Origin: Azolla caroliniana
Taxonomy: Eukaryota > Polypodiophyta
DNA: 64,000 nucleotides
Direction: 5' to 3'
NCBI GenBank assembly: GCA_043228905.1
Contig: JBHGNT010000013.1
Coordinates: 10,850,001 to 10,914,000, forward strand
The notes beneath the pieces are model-generated. The model made no database searches, was not told where the DNA came from, and saw nothing but the letters and a program-made list of their open reading frames with translations. A program made the translations under genes and the position numbers. Positions 31,270 through 42,133 of this stretch are shown here, one piece after another (position 1 is the stretch's first letter; the number at the start of each line of letters is the position of its first letter).

Positions 31270-32466
31270 TGTCAGGAATAGTACTAAAACAGAGATGGAA
31301 TTAGTACTAAGAACAACAGTACTATTAGTACTAAGAGGACGGGACTGCGTAAGATTCCCGAGAGAGGAAGTGAGAAGAGGAGAGAGAAAGGTGTATTAAC
31401 GTCTTCTAAGGCCAAATTTGGCCCATGAGACAATTGGTTTACAACAATAGAGTATTTATCCAGTCATCATAACTAAAAATAAAATTAAGTAAAAAAAAAA
31501 AAATAGAACTTAAACTAAAAGAGTTCTAGTAGTGTACAATATGTAGTATACTCGAAAGTGACTATACACTAAGCCTAATTTTATTTCCACCCAAGCCTCT
31601 CGAAAAGAAGTGGGGGGTCAAAGGGTCTTGATGTGGGTTCCAATGTAGAGAGTGCCCTAGCCATGGCTTCTAGGCGGTGTAGCTCACGTTCCCTTATTTT
31701 CAATATTGCGTCCACATCACGTTGAGTTGTTTTGAAACCCGGCACCCGAGGACGTCTGGTTCTTCTCTGGTTTTCTGCCTCATCAATGGAAAGGCCGAGT
31801 GGTGCAAGTGTGTCGGCATTCGTTGTCTCCTCAGGTTCCTGAAAAACTGCATTTGTTACATGTTCGTGATCATTAGCAGCATTATTGTCAACATTTTGTA
31901 ATTTATTCTCTCTGTGTTGTTTTAGCGCTAGAATGTATTTGCCTAATTTCTTTATATCTAGAGTATCTAATAGTTTGGGGAGGGTGGGAGACGGACCAAG
32001 TATGTCTTGGTATTGTGCCCTTATCTCGGCATAGGTTGGACACTTGCAAGTAAAGTGGTACTCATCCTCTATCTCTATGTGACATAACCTACATATCCTT
32101 TCCTCCCTAGGGACTCCACTAGTACGGCCATTTTCAATCTCAAGTTGGAGAGAGAGAGATAGCAAGAATGAGAGAGATGATGACAGCAGCTATATATTAT
32201 GTGAAAAGATAAGTACAAGCGGCTAAGAGGCTTAAGACTGGCGTTGAACCAATTTGGTTCAAAACAATGCCTTGTGCCTCCTTTTATAGTGTTTTTAGGA
32301 ATAATCTTGAAGCTTCTAGAATGTTCCAGAGAGATCTGGAATATACATCAATTTTCTATGATAAAGTATAAATGAAAATAATATCCTACAAAATACAATT
32401 CCTAATCTAATGGTAAGAGCTCGACCCATGTAGCATAAAGTCATGGGTTCGAGTCTTGCCATGACA
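31270..32466 (-). repeat. Gypsy-B 5' LTR interrupted by a LINE fragment
   Basis: The two outer parts (31270-31388 and about 32148-32466) match the 3' LTR almost base for base. The break lies in the GA-rich tract. Joined length is about 435 bp, like the 3' LTR. Confidence 0.9.
31389..32147 (-). mobile_element. 5'-truncated LINE inserted in the Gypsy-B LTR
   Basis: The minus strand encodes the C-terminal end of a LINE protein (down to 31581). It carries a zinc-binding motif, CRLCHIEIEDEYHFTCKC, preceded by NGRTSGVPREERI; such C..C...H..C ends follow the RT in non-LTR elements. A basic, Glu-rich tail ends in FERLGWK. No poly(A) was found at its 3' end. The duplication it made, if any, is hidden in the (GA)n tract. 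The RT domain is missing, as is typical for 5'-truncated insertions. It may belong to the same family as LINE-1 at 6263-7660. Confidence 0.75.
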
Positions 32467-33013
32467 GTGATAAGGGTGAAGACATACTCACTCAGGTCCC
32501 TGAATGGGAATGTGTCTTCATTCCAATATTGCACTCAGGGCATTGGGTGCTTTGGTTGAAGATGCGACAGACTCCTATAGGTCTCGATGCCAAGGCGAGG
32601 AGCCCAATTGTTTTTTGTGATCCACTAAATAATCATCTGGCTACCGGCATGAAGGCATTGGGTGATTTGGCTGTATGACATATCTCTAGCGCCACACACA
32701 ACCATTGCATCATCAACAACGAGCGGTTCCAAGTATTGCATATCCCAACCCAACCTAATGGGACGGATTGTGGGTATTACGTGATGCAAACCATTCGAAT
32801 GTTGGTTGAGGAGTTCATTCAAGGATTTGAGTCCGATCAATTTGTAAGTATTTATGAGAATTGAATTTGAGCATTTGTTTTTGTAAGGGCTTAGGTGGAT
32901 GGCATCTTGTGGTGTAGGGTAAGGAGCAATGGTTTGGATTCGAAGACGTGGAGCTCCTTCGGAAAATCATGGCAAAATGGACACGAAGGACTCTGGGCAT
33001 AGGGTTATTTTAA

Positions 33014-33642
33014 TCACTAGCATGTTGTACTTGTAACATCAAACATATGAGCTCGATGTACTATCTCATGCGGATTGCCAACTTTTTTGTAATATCAAAT
33101 CAATAGTTGAATCTCATTTTGGTTGTATATGACTCAATTTGATGTACATTCTGGTTGTGAGTATTATTATTTGAATCTCCTTCTAGTTGTGAGTCTTATT
33201 ATTTGAATCTCATTTTGGTTGTGAGTCTTATTATTTGAATCTCATTCTGGTTGTATATGACTCAATTTGAATCTCATTCTAGTTAGCGTGTGACTCAATT
33301 TGAATCTCATTCTAGTTAGTGTGTGACTCAATTTGAATCTCATTCTAGTTAGCGTGTGACTCAATTTGAATCTCATTCTAGTTAGTGTGTGACTCAATTT
33401 GAATCTCATTCTAGTTAGTGTGTGACTCAATGTGAATCTTATTCAAAAGCAATGTACAATAATGCAATACTAGTCAATAATGGAGAAGGTATCAAAAGCA
33501 ATGTACAATAATGCAAAACTAGTAAATGCAATACTAGTCAATAATGGAGATTGCCGACAAAGCAATGTACAATAATGCAATACTAGACAATGCAATACTA
33601 GTCAATAATGGAGAAGGTAGACAAAGCAATGTACAACAATGT
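33014..33642. repeat. Minisatellites between the two MULE-BC genes
   Basis: A 33-bp unit containing CTCATTCTAGTTAGTGTGTG is repeated about six times (33240-33440), preceded by looser copies with TTATTATTTGAATCTC. Then a CAATGTACAATAATGCAATA-type unit recurs about four times (33450-33640). The 62-codon minus-strand frame over the first array is a repeat artefact. Confidence 0.85.
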
Positions 33643-33815
33643 TATAGGAGGAACCTGACTGATTAATGAGGAGCCCGACTGATTAATGAGGAGCCCAACT
33701 AATTAATGAGGAGCCCAACTAATTAACGAGGAGCCCGACTCGTTACAAAAGAGGAAGCCCGACTGATGAACGAGGAGCCCGACTTGTTACAAAAGAGGAA
33801 GCCCGACTCATTAAT
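33643..33815 (+). repeat. Internal GAGGAGCCCGACT array of MULE-BC
   Basis: About eight units of 20-24 bp, such as GAGGAGCCCGACTGATTAAT. The motif equals the one next to the left terminal repeat (22014) and is the complement of the array at 37818-38030. Confidence 0.85.
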
Positions 33816-34173
33816 AGTCAATTGCCCAACTACGTGTAATGATGGCGTTTCAACGATCATACTAATGACTACAACAAATTGATTCACCAAATTCAGTAGC
33901 ATGCACTAAGAGGTAGACTCATTCACAAAGGATTGAACTCATTCCCTTCCTTAACAGTCTATTAATCACTCGCACTCATTTCATTCATCCTCATTCTTGA
34001 TCGTTCACTAATAGCCCTAAACATTCTCGAACTAATTCATTGAAGAAGAGCTGAAATAATCCACTCCATTCATGTGAATTATTTGAATTCATTCACTTCA
34101 TTCATTCACATAATCTCTCACATTCACTTCATTCACCTCAATCCCTGGGATTCTCGATCATATTGTATTTGCT

Positions 34174-36135
34174 ATGGAGAGCACAATGCATCATGGTGTC
34201 TTCACCATGTCGGAAGATGAATTGGAGGATATGTCATGGTCATCCAATGCATCGTTTGTATCTGAGGACGAATTGGATATTCCTTTTGAGTCATTAGATT
34301 CTGATCGTGAGGATGAGGCGGTTGATCCCTTCATGTATTGTTCCCCTAGGTATTTTGCATTTTCAAGAGGTACGTATAATTTGATGGTTAAAGATTTATT
34401 GGGACAAGTTAAGGTAACATTGGAAGCATTACGTGATGTCGCGAGGGGAGCACCTCTTTCACTTCATGCATGGAGGCGCATGAAGAGTCGTCTCATACTC
34501 GGGAATGAGAGTGCAATTTACCTTAAAGCATCACCTAATCTTCAAGTATTATACGTTGAGAAATGGAGGGAACTAGCATTTGCGTAACAGGGTGACACAT
34601 CCCATCACACGTTTTCAAAGACTCTTAAAGAGTTAAAGCTAGTTTATGCGACTGATGTACGTGATTATGGCATCCCACTAGAGTATGTAAAAGCACTCCT
34701 TACAAGTCGTGGTTGCCAAATGGTATCGAAGGTCGACCCGATAGAAGGTTTGGGATCAAGCATGGCCAAATATAACAAGATCCTACCCATAGAAGTGATC
34801 AAGGTAGAAACCCACTAGTTAGATGTTGCACTCATAGATTTGCAAACCAAGTACCACACACTTTTAAGGAAAGGAGTCAAGAAGGGCATGCGTGTGACTA
34901 GGTATAGTTGCCATCGTGCTGGGACATCTCGACTTGCATCTAATTCCACTCGACGAGGCAGGTGCACACTCCGATGTGGATGTTAGAATGAATGACGATG
35001 TTGACAATGAGATACTTACCATTTCAATATATGGACCTCAAGTGGTCATGTACCATGTAGTAGGTCGGATGTGTACCATTTGCCAGTACACCCCAATGTC
35101 ATAAGTTGTTGCAAAGATGACCTATTTGATGTTGGGTGTGCAAGGCATGTGGCACGAATGAGCATGCGTAAGGAAGCATATCATAAGTCCAAGGCTAGTC
35201 CATTAGGGCTTATTAGCTATCGGTTCTTTATGATAACAAAGGAGGTCCATAACATGGCAAATAGGTTAAAAATCAGGAGTGCCATGACTAATGTTGATTG
35301 GGCTTTGATGATGCAAGATGCCTATGCACTCCGAGATCTTGGGAAAGTGGCTCATGTTCAACCCTACCTGCCTAGTGAACCAGGATCTCCCGCCAAACAA
35401 CCATTTATCTTGATACTTCAAGATCAATGGATGTTGGAAATGTGTGAGCGGTTGACCCTGAACAACTCTTGGGCAATCGACTCAACATTTAAAACAAACC
35501 AATTCGGGCTACCATTATATGCAACAGTTGCCCCCAACGCCATGGAAATTGGGATCCCATTATGGTACATGCTTTGTAGTTCTAATAAGGGGTCAAACCA
35601 TGAGCAAGTCGCATTAGAAACTTGTTTGAGAGTCATATTCGCAAGGATGCCCACGGTGAGGCCAAATACGATAGTGATTGATAAATGTTGGACATCATAT
35701 AATGCCATAACTAATGTGGTTGCAACAGACCGTCAATCTTGGATTGTTGTAAATGGGCAACGATTGCAAGCACATTGTCGACTTTTGTTGTGTCAGTTTC
35801 ACGCCAAAAAGTCATGGGTGGACAACTTGTTGCCAAAAGTAAGTGCAACTAAGAGAAACCATCTTTATCAACGAATGTGCCAACTGATGCAATGCATTAC
35901 TGAATCCGCATTCAATGCGATGTGTGAGGAGTTAAAGGTAGAATATGCAGACAAGCCTGATGTTTGGCAATATATAGAAGGAGGATGGTGTGGTTTGACA
36001 TGTGTGTGGAGGAAACTCTGGCCCAAGTTTGGTAGAATGTTCAACTATGGACATGTTGACACTACCAATATTGTGGAAAGACATTGGCAGTTTATCAAGT
36101 ATACTACCTTGAGAGGAAGAATAAACCGATCAATT
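34174..36135 (+). pseudogene. MULE-BC transposase, N-terminal and catalytic part
   Basis: The first frame (34174-34587) starts MESTMHHGVFTMSEDELEDM and is acidic at first; it reaches RGAPLSLHAWRRMKSR and ends at a TAA. Decayed frames lead to the main block from 35071: CCKDDLFDVGCARHV, then the MULE transposase core with Asp (residue 137 counted from 35071, AIDSTFKTN), Asp (204, IVIDKCW), the Cys-x2-His element CQFHAKKSW (241-244) and Glu (336, TNIVERHW). A DDE core of this kind cuts and joins the element ends. The frame is cut at 36135 by a solo LTR and resumes after it. Confidence 0.82.
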
Positions 36136-36692
36136 TGTTGAGGAATCGTTGCGGAATTCAAATCACAATAAACAAACAACGCTAAAATAGAATCACACCC
36201 GAATAACAGAAAAGACAAGATAAACAATGGTGCACAAAGATTTACGTGGAAACCCTAAAACGGGGAAAAACCACGGGAACAGAACTTCACTATACAAATA
36301 GTGGATATACACCAACGAGAAGGTTACAACACTCTGTCGAGTGTATCAGCCACACAAGGCTCTTCGCGTCTACTGTTACAAATACAACTATGGCACGGCT
36401 CACGCTTCTTCTCTCTCACACACACGCTCTCTCGTTCTAACTTTGTTCTACCTCTCACTGTTTTCTAAAAGTTTGCCCTAGTTGCATATATACTTACGCA
36501 ACTTTTCGGTTATTTACATACGTAGCCCTCATGGGGCGCACACTTAGACTATTCACAAGTATAGTCTCCCGAGTTGGCTATTTACCCGATTCCGGTTTCG
36601 GCCTCGACCGAGTCCCTCATCAACTCGGCTCCTCGACTGTCGGCTTTCCGGACGGTCGGATCTTCCTCCCACTGGAGGGACATATCCCAACA
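36136..36692 (-). mobile_element. Solo LTR in the MULE-BC transposase, target duplication CAATT
   Basis: It is flanked by CAATT at 36131-36135 and 36693-36697. On the minus strand it begins TGTTGGGATATGTCCCTCC; on the plus strand it begins TGTTGAGG. It carries the inverse form of the conserved hairpin (GTGGAAACCC...GGGGAAAAACCAC, 36246-36275) and a TATA box on the minus strand near 36490. It is a Copia-type LTR. The two recombined LTRs and the internal region are gone. Confidence 0.88.
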
Positions 36693-37634
36693 CAATTATT
36701 GACCTTCTGCATGTCTTAATTAGGGACAGTGAAACAGGCACTTGCATAGGATGAACGGTAATAGAGTGGTATAAGCAACGACAAGAAAAATGTGAGAGTG
36801 GTCGGTTTGCACCCTGTGAGAATTGTAGGGATCAAAGGTCCCGACTTAAAGAAGCGGAGAGAATATTGGAAAGGTATGTCGACGATACTTCCACAATGGA
36901 AATTGTCGACGAGGCTCGATATTGGTTTAGAATCTTGAGCATGACGACTCCCACTCTATGGTATAATGTCTCACTCCAATGTTCATATTGTGATTGCCAA
37001 GACATTGCGAGTAAATGTAAGCATTTACTCGGTATCCGAATGATTATTGAGAGGCATATGCCACATTTATGTGGCTCATTGCCTTTTATAGATCACGCGA
37101 CCCAAATGCGAATGGACCATAATACAGAAATAGAAGTGGTGCAGAGGTAGAAGAGTCGAGGAGACAAACCCCACAACATCCAAGATTGAATCATTCAAGT
37201 CCAAAATACAAACGGTCGTGAAAGCACTTCAATATCTCGAGCAAGGGTTAGGAACCTTCGACTGTGCAACTATTGTTGAAGGTATACAAACATTGGAAGA
37301 TGTGGCTGAGAAGGTGTATCGCGTTGGTGCACCAAAATCAACCAATAAAGAAGATGGCATATCAATAAGTCGCAACCAACAAATCGGTGCCAAAAGAAGT
37401 GCAACAATATACATCTCGCAAGAACTTATTGGTAGCTCCCCAAACACTTCCAAATCCCACTCTGGAAAACTACAAAGAGGTGCAAGTTGGGCTACGAGGC
37501 GATTGCCAATAGGTGACCATGAGAAGGTTCGGTGTTTGCGTTGCGATGGCTTGACCTTGACTTCAAGGGACTCGAATGTTACATGTTGTAAAAATTGTGG
37601 TTGCATCTTACAATCATCCCGACATGAGCCATAA
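36693..37634 (+). pseudogene. MULE-BC transposase, SWIM finger and C-terminal part
   Basis: The frame before the solo LTR continues directly here (IIDLLHVLIRD). A TGA at 36752-36754 breaks it, consistent with a CGA Arg codon mutated. Then come EWYKQRQEKC and the SWIM zinc finger (CDC near 36984-36992 and CKH at about 37018-37026, in SKCKHLLGIRMI), typical of Mutator/FAR1-type transposases. After a frame change the C-terminal part (37218-37634) ends with two CxxC pairs (CLRCDG, CCKNCGC). The MULE-D fragment at 16038-17070 matches this region. Confidence 0.82.
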
Positions 37635-37817
37635 TCTTAATATGTAACGTGTATATTCATATTTCATTTTAGGGTTGTCAACATTTGACGTTTTAATATT
37701 TTATGTAAGACTTGTTATTTGAATCTTTAGGGTTTTTTGAGAAATTCTATGATTAGTTTCATGGCAAATATTTGTTGTACACTTACCATTTTTTGGAGTT
37801 TTTGATGTTTGATTTTA

Positions 37818-38030
37818 AGTCGGGCTCCTTCCCTGAGTCGGTCGGGCTCTTGATGACAGAGGTTGTCAAACAACGGGGCTCCTTTTGACAGAGTCGGGCT
37901 CCTTCTTACTGATGCTGTCAGACAGCGGGGCTCCTTCTGACAGAGTCGGGCTCCTGCGTAAAGAGGCTGTCTAACAGCGGGGGTTCTTTTGACAGAGTCG
38001 GGCTCCTTTTCACAAAGTTGGGCTCCTGGT
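37818..38030 (+). repeat. Right AGTCGGGCTCC array of MULE-BC
   Basis: About nine copies of a GTCGGGCTCCTT-type motif, alternating with short palindromes such as GCTGTCAGACAGC. It is in inverted orientation relative to the left and internal arrays. Confidence 0.85.
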
Positions 38031-38060
38031 GACAGACATTGTCAGCTTTTTATCCATCTC

Positions 38061-38162
38061 GGACGGTGGAGATCGAACGCGCCATCAACGGTGCGACCTG
38101 CACCGTCCCTCTCCGCGATTCCCTCACTTGCCCTCTTAAACATTTGGTAGTAGTTAGTCACG
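38061..38162 (+). repeat. Right terminal inverted repeat of MULE-BC
   Basis: It contains GGACGGTGGAGATCGAACG, CTGCACCGTCCCTCTCC, GATTCCCTCACTTGCCCTC and ATTTGGTAGTAGTTAG, complementary to the left repeat at 21857-21960. It ends about 175 bp before the start codon of the oxygenase gene. Confidence 0.75.
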
Positions 38163-38337
38163 AGCGTAGGAACGAGCAGCATTTAGAGCTACATATGTAC
38201 ATATATATACATATACATATACATATACATACTGATACATACATATCTTCCCATTTTCCTTATGACTTTTTTGGTGCGCGCTGCAGGTAGATATACATAC
38301 ATTATTACATACATACATAATTTGAACGCTGGTGGCG
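38163..38337 (+). promoter_or_regulatory. Upstream region of the oxygenase gene
   Basis: It starts with GTAGGAACGAGCAGCATTTA, also found after the right end of MULE-A (21809). An ATACAT-type microsatellite (38192-38250) and further CATACATA runs before the ATG follow. No certain TATA box can be separated from the TA-rich microsatellite. Confidence 0.35.
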
Positions 38338-41300
38338 ATGAAGACGACGGAGATGGAGCTCCCCGTCATCGATCTTGGACCTTACCTCCGATCCTCAGGT
38401 CGCCTCGCCGATCCCCACCTTTTCCCTGCCTCTGCAGATCCAGATGCAGATGCAGATGCAGCTGCAGAACCTCAGACCACCTTCATTAATGGCGATGCTG
38501 ATGCCCATGTTTCCGCGTCGCTCTGCAGTAGAGTCTCTGCTTCTCTGAGAGACTATGGAGCTCTGGTCGTCCGAGACCCTCGCTGTCACGCGCAAGACAG
38601 TGACAAGTTCTTGGACATGATGGAGGCCTTCTTCCAAACGCCGGATCTCTTCAAACGCCAACAAGAACGACCCCTCCTCCACTATCAGGTTACATACTTC
38701 CTCCCTCTCTATTTTATATCCAATCCCTCCCATTCTTTGCCGTACTCTCCATTCCCGCTCTCATATTTCTGTGTGTTTATTTGCAATCTGTGTCATTTTC
38801 TTGCATTATCATTCTCTAAGTTCTTATATGCAAAAATCTGACATTCCAATGCTATATGATATCTGTCTCCCTTTCTCTCTCTTTCTCTATCTGCGTGTCT
38901 GTATGCAGAAAGTGACATTTTGTTTCCTTAAGACTCTTTTTCCCATCTCACTGTATTTGTTTGTGAGACAGGTAGGCGTGACTCCTGGTGGCGTTGAGCT
39001 ACCTCGTAGTGCAGTGGACAAGGACATGGAGAAGGCTGCATCCCTGCTTCCTGAAGATTCCCGTCCTTGCATTCCTACTGGACCTGATCGCAAATGGCGT
39101 TACATGTGGAGAATAGGCCCTCGTCCTCCCCAAACCAAGTTCCAAGTAGGTCGTTCTCACTTTGTTTGATATGAAATGGCGTTTCTATGTAGACTTAAGG
39201 CTCCTTTAAGCAGCTACTTTTACTTGCTTGATGTGAAATTATGTTTCTATGTGGAGACTAGGTCCTTCAGAGTAAGCTATTTTACCTTTGTTTGATACGA
39301 AAATGGTGTTTCTATTTGGAGATTAAGCTCTGTAAAAGTAAAGCTATTTTTCCTTTATCGATGTGAAAAGTGGCATTGTGTGCCAAAGTATGACAGTTTT
39401 ATACGTGGCTTCATTTGATGTAAAAAGGGTGCTCATTAAAACTTTGTTGAGTGTGTGAATTTGGCTGCTTGAAATTGTTATGAAAAGACAGAATCTAATA
39501 GAAATGGATAAAATTCCTACTAAATTGCTAGAGATTTAAGGTTATTTTCTCATAAATTCATTCTAGTTCATATCTGATAAGGGAACATGGCTGATTGGCA
39601 ACATTTCTTGTTGAGACTGAGGATTAAGATCACTGTGTCCTGTTTGCATTTTCAAATGTCACAACTGAACTTTAACTTCACATTCAAGAGTCTGTTAACT
39701 TTTTAACCATAATGTAGCTTCATTGCAGCTGCTGCTATGTATTTCTGGATTTGTTCTCAATATTATTGCTACAAATTTATTTTACAGTGCCGCGGCGTTT
39801 TGCACTTCAGTTTGTAACCACATTATTCCGTTGCATATACATATTGAAGTCAATAATGTGAAACAGTCACTCGTTGGTCTTCTGCATATATTTCTTGTTT
39901 ATGAAATTGCAATGATCATTCAAGCAATGGAGTCTCTGTTATTGTGAAGAAGATGGAACTTTAAAATAATTAGGGCAGACCAAAAAGTAAAGATATCATG
40001 AAATGAGTTTAAACTATTAACTATGACGACAATGACTTTTATAGTTGGGCATATTTGAATAGATTAATAGTTATCCTTGGAGGTGAAGATGCGATCAATC
40101 TTCCCTGTCTAGACAATCCAAAAATGTAGTCCTACTAATGCGATCTGATTTGCAAATTGTAATGAGATTCTGAAGTGGGAATTGGTATTCTACTAGAACA
40201 ATTTTAAGAGTTGATCTGCTGGACTATTCGATCAACTTGATGTCTATAATAAATACTGGTCATACATGTAAGCTTGATTCTTTTAGATTTGGGCTAAATT
40301 TGAGCTGCAAATATGCTTCATAAACATGAATATTCTTAGATTAGAGGAATTCGCATGTATGTTTGAACTGATTTTATAATGTTGAGGAACCTGAAAAGAT
40401 TGGATGACAGTAATTGTGTTTCTGGTAGTGCAGGAATTAAATGCAGAGCCTGTAATTCCAGAAGGTTTTCCAGACTGGGTGGATATAATGAATGGATGGG
40501 GTTCAAAGATGATTGCTGCTGTTGAAGTGGGTCATCTATCTAGTGAAAAATCATACGTTTCTTTTTTTCGTATTGATTCCATTGATGCTCATTGTGGATG
40601 AAATCAGGTTGTCGCAGAGATGGCAGCAATTGGGTTTGGGCTTCACACGGAAGCATTCACTTCATTAATGTTTCAGGTATCAAGGCAACCTGAACCATTC
40701 TTCGTAAATAATGATTTATGGTTTATTACATTTCCAAAAATATGTACATTGTGCTGAAGTTCTGGCCCTGAAGGCAGGGGCCACATTTACTTGCGCCTAC
40801 TGGGAGTAACCTTGAAACGGATGGGCAAGAAGGAACAATATTGGCTGGTTATCACTATGATTTAAACTTCCTCACCATTCATGGGCGGTGTCGATTTCCT
40901 GGCCTTTTCATTTGGATGAGAAGTGGAGAGAAAGTAGAAGTAAATGTCCCCCCTGGCTGTCTTTTGCTTCAAACTGGCAAGCAGGTTAATTTCGAAATTC
41001 CTCTTATTTCTTATGCTTTGTAATTCAAGTATCTGTTGATGTACATTTTATATGCTTACCTTCATTCATATATAGAAACTCAATGTGATAGTTTATGTAC
41101 CTTAGCGTTGCATGTTGAATTACTGATGTTATTTGTTAGGATGTTACTTACAGCATCAGTGCATGAAGCTGTCAATTAGTATATAAAGCCTTAAAATGCT
41201 TAAGTTCTACTTTTTTTACCCAAATGTCCTGAAATTTCTTTATTTCCCTAAACGCCATTAATTAATCCCTGAGAAGGAAAAAGGGACAAGTTGGCCATAT

Positions 41301-42133
41301 AATTGCTCAATAGCACCTATAATTGCTGTTCGGCGTTTCTGTAGGTCATTGAAAAATAATGGAAACTCAGGGTCATTTAGGAGAATATAAAAAATGTGTA
41401 TTTTAAACTTTCCCCCTTCTTTTATCTTGTTTAAGTATCATATACTAAATTTTATGAGCCCAGAATATTTTATTCTTATAATGATATGCATGAAATGTTT
41501 GACCATATATGTCATGTTTTTCAGTTTGAGTGGCTTACAGGAGGAGACTGTAGTGCTGGGATGCATGAAGTGGTTGTGAGCAAAAAAACAGTAGATGCAA
41601 TTCACTCAGCAGTTCAGGATGGAAGATGTCTTTGGAGAGTCTCATCAACGGTATGTCGATCTTTGTCGTTTTGAGTATTATTGGCCAAGCACCAAAGTTC
41701 CTCTTGAAGGTCTCAAATTTAAGCATGGCATATTATAGAATCAGCATTAACATTACATTTTGCTAGTTGATTGAGAGACAATAAAATTTTGCTAGTTGAT
41801 GGTTGACCTAGTGTATTTGAGGAAATAACAAAATCTTACGGGAATTTGGGGAATAAAGAAAACTGAAGGGGTATTTCTGAGTTTTTCTGTGTAAAGCAAA
41901 ATAATTTTATCTCTTTCACTGTTAAGTACAATAGGAAATTTGTCTTCACTTCCTCTTTCCATCACTAAAACTTCTATTGTGATCAACAGGTATTCGGACA
42001 TATTGCATCAGATGCGATTCTTAAACCATTGGGCCACTTTGCAAATCAGCCAAATGCTGATAAATACCCTGCCATTTGTGCAGGAGACTACGTAGAGTCA
42101 GAACTATCAGTGATTAAGCTGAAAGGAAAGTAA
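38338..42133 (+). CDS. 2-oxoglutarate/Fe(II)-dependent oxygenase-like protein, seven exons, 387 aa
   Basis: Exons: 38338-38688, 38972-39145, 40434-40526, 40608-40676, 40778-40984, 41525-41650 and 41990-42133. All six introns are GT-AG and phase 0, giving an uninterrupted 387-codon frame from ATG 38338 to TAA 42131. The N-terminus has MELPVIDLGPYL, the usual opening of plant 2OG oxygenases. A low-complexity Asp/Ala stretch lies at about residues 35-50. The double-stranded beta-helix carries the iron ligands His255-x-Asp257 (GYHYDLN) and His312 (AGMHEVVV), and the 2-oxoglutarate-binding Arg336-x-Ser338 (WRVSS). It resembles an isopenicillin-N-synthase-like oxygenase conserved across plants with no firmly known substrate. 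No signal peptide is seen, so it is probably cytosolic. It is the only apparently functional host gene here. Confidence 0.92.

Larger units (their letters stand above)
26032..32466 (-). mobile_element. Gypsy-B, complete Tcn1-like chromovirus, recently inserted
   Basis: This is a full element on the minus strand with LTRs at both ends, gag, pol and chromodomain, flanked by the 5-bp duplication GTGAT (26027-26031 and 32467-32471). It interrupts the MULE-BC Ulp1-like gene in frame. The two LTRs differ at only a few positions apart from a LINE insertion, and the 1190-codon pol frame is open, so it is young. One single-base deletion in gag and the LINE in its 5' LTR are the only breaks noticed. 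The pol sequence and terminal chromodomain resemble Tcn1-like chromoviruses, known from fungi and seed-free plants. Confidence 0.93.
24764..33013 (+). pseudogene. MULE-BC Ulp1-like cysteine protease gene, split by Gypsy-B
   Basis: A likely first coding exon (24764-24821, starting ATGGATACG) joins through a GT-AG intron to 24907. There a Cys-containing domain follows (GIKCHTCIVGDSCRKEVRW). Further coding pieces are seen near 25506-25745, and from about 25826 to 26031. Gypsy-B then interrupts, and the frame resumes exactly at 32467 after the GTGAT duplication. The resumed part is a C48 (Ulp1/SENP-like) peptidase: catalytic His (32541-32543, GHWVL), Asp (32619-32621, FCDPL), Gln (32751-32753) and Cys (32769-32771, NGTDCGYYV). 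A GT-AG intron (32844-32917) precedes the last exon, ending TAA 33011-33013. A TGA at 32676-32678 lies between Asp and Gln, and other frame breaks exist upstream. C48 enzymes cleave SUMO-type modifiers. Confidence 0.75.
21857..38162 (+). mobile_element. MULE-BC, large two-gene Ulp1/transposase Mutator-like element
   Basis: Left (21857-21960) and right (38061-38162) terminal repeats match in inverted orientation over about 95 bp. Between them lie, on the same strand, a Ulp1-like protease gene and a SWIM-finger Mutator transposase gene, plus motif arrays. The span of 16.3 kb is inflated by three later insertions: the LTR at 23398-24737 (with a MITE), Gypsy-B at 26032-32466 and the solo LTR at 36136-36692. 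Without them it would be about 8 kb. MULEs with captured Ulp1 proteases are known from melon, Arabidopsis and rice. The alternative is two separate elements, but no terminal repeat was seen between the two genes. The short target duplication was not resolved. Confidence 0.65.

Noticed and set aside
33242-33430. 62-codon minus-strand frame with an 11-residue repeat
   Set aside because: Translation of the 33-bp minisatellite; no start context or homology.
34174-37634. Host FAR1/FHY3-type transcription factor gene
   Set aside because: SWIM finger and DDE core would fit, but terminal repeats, motif arrays, stops and a sibling copy show a transposable element.
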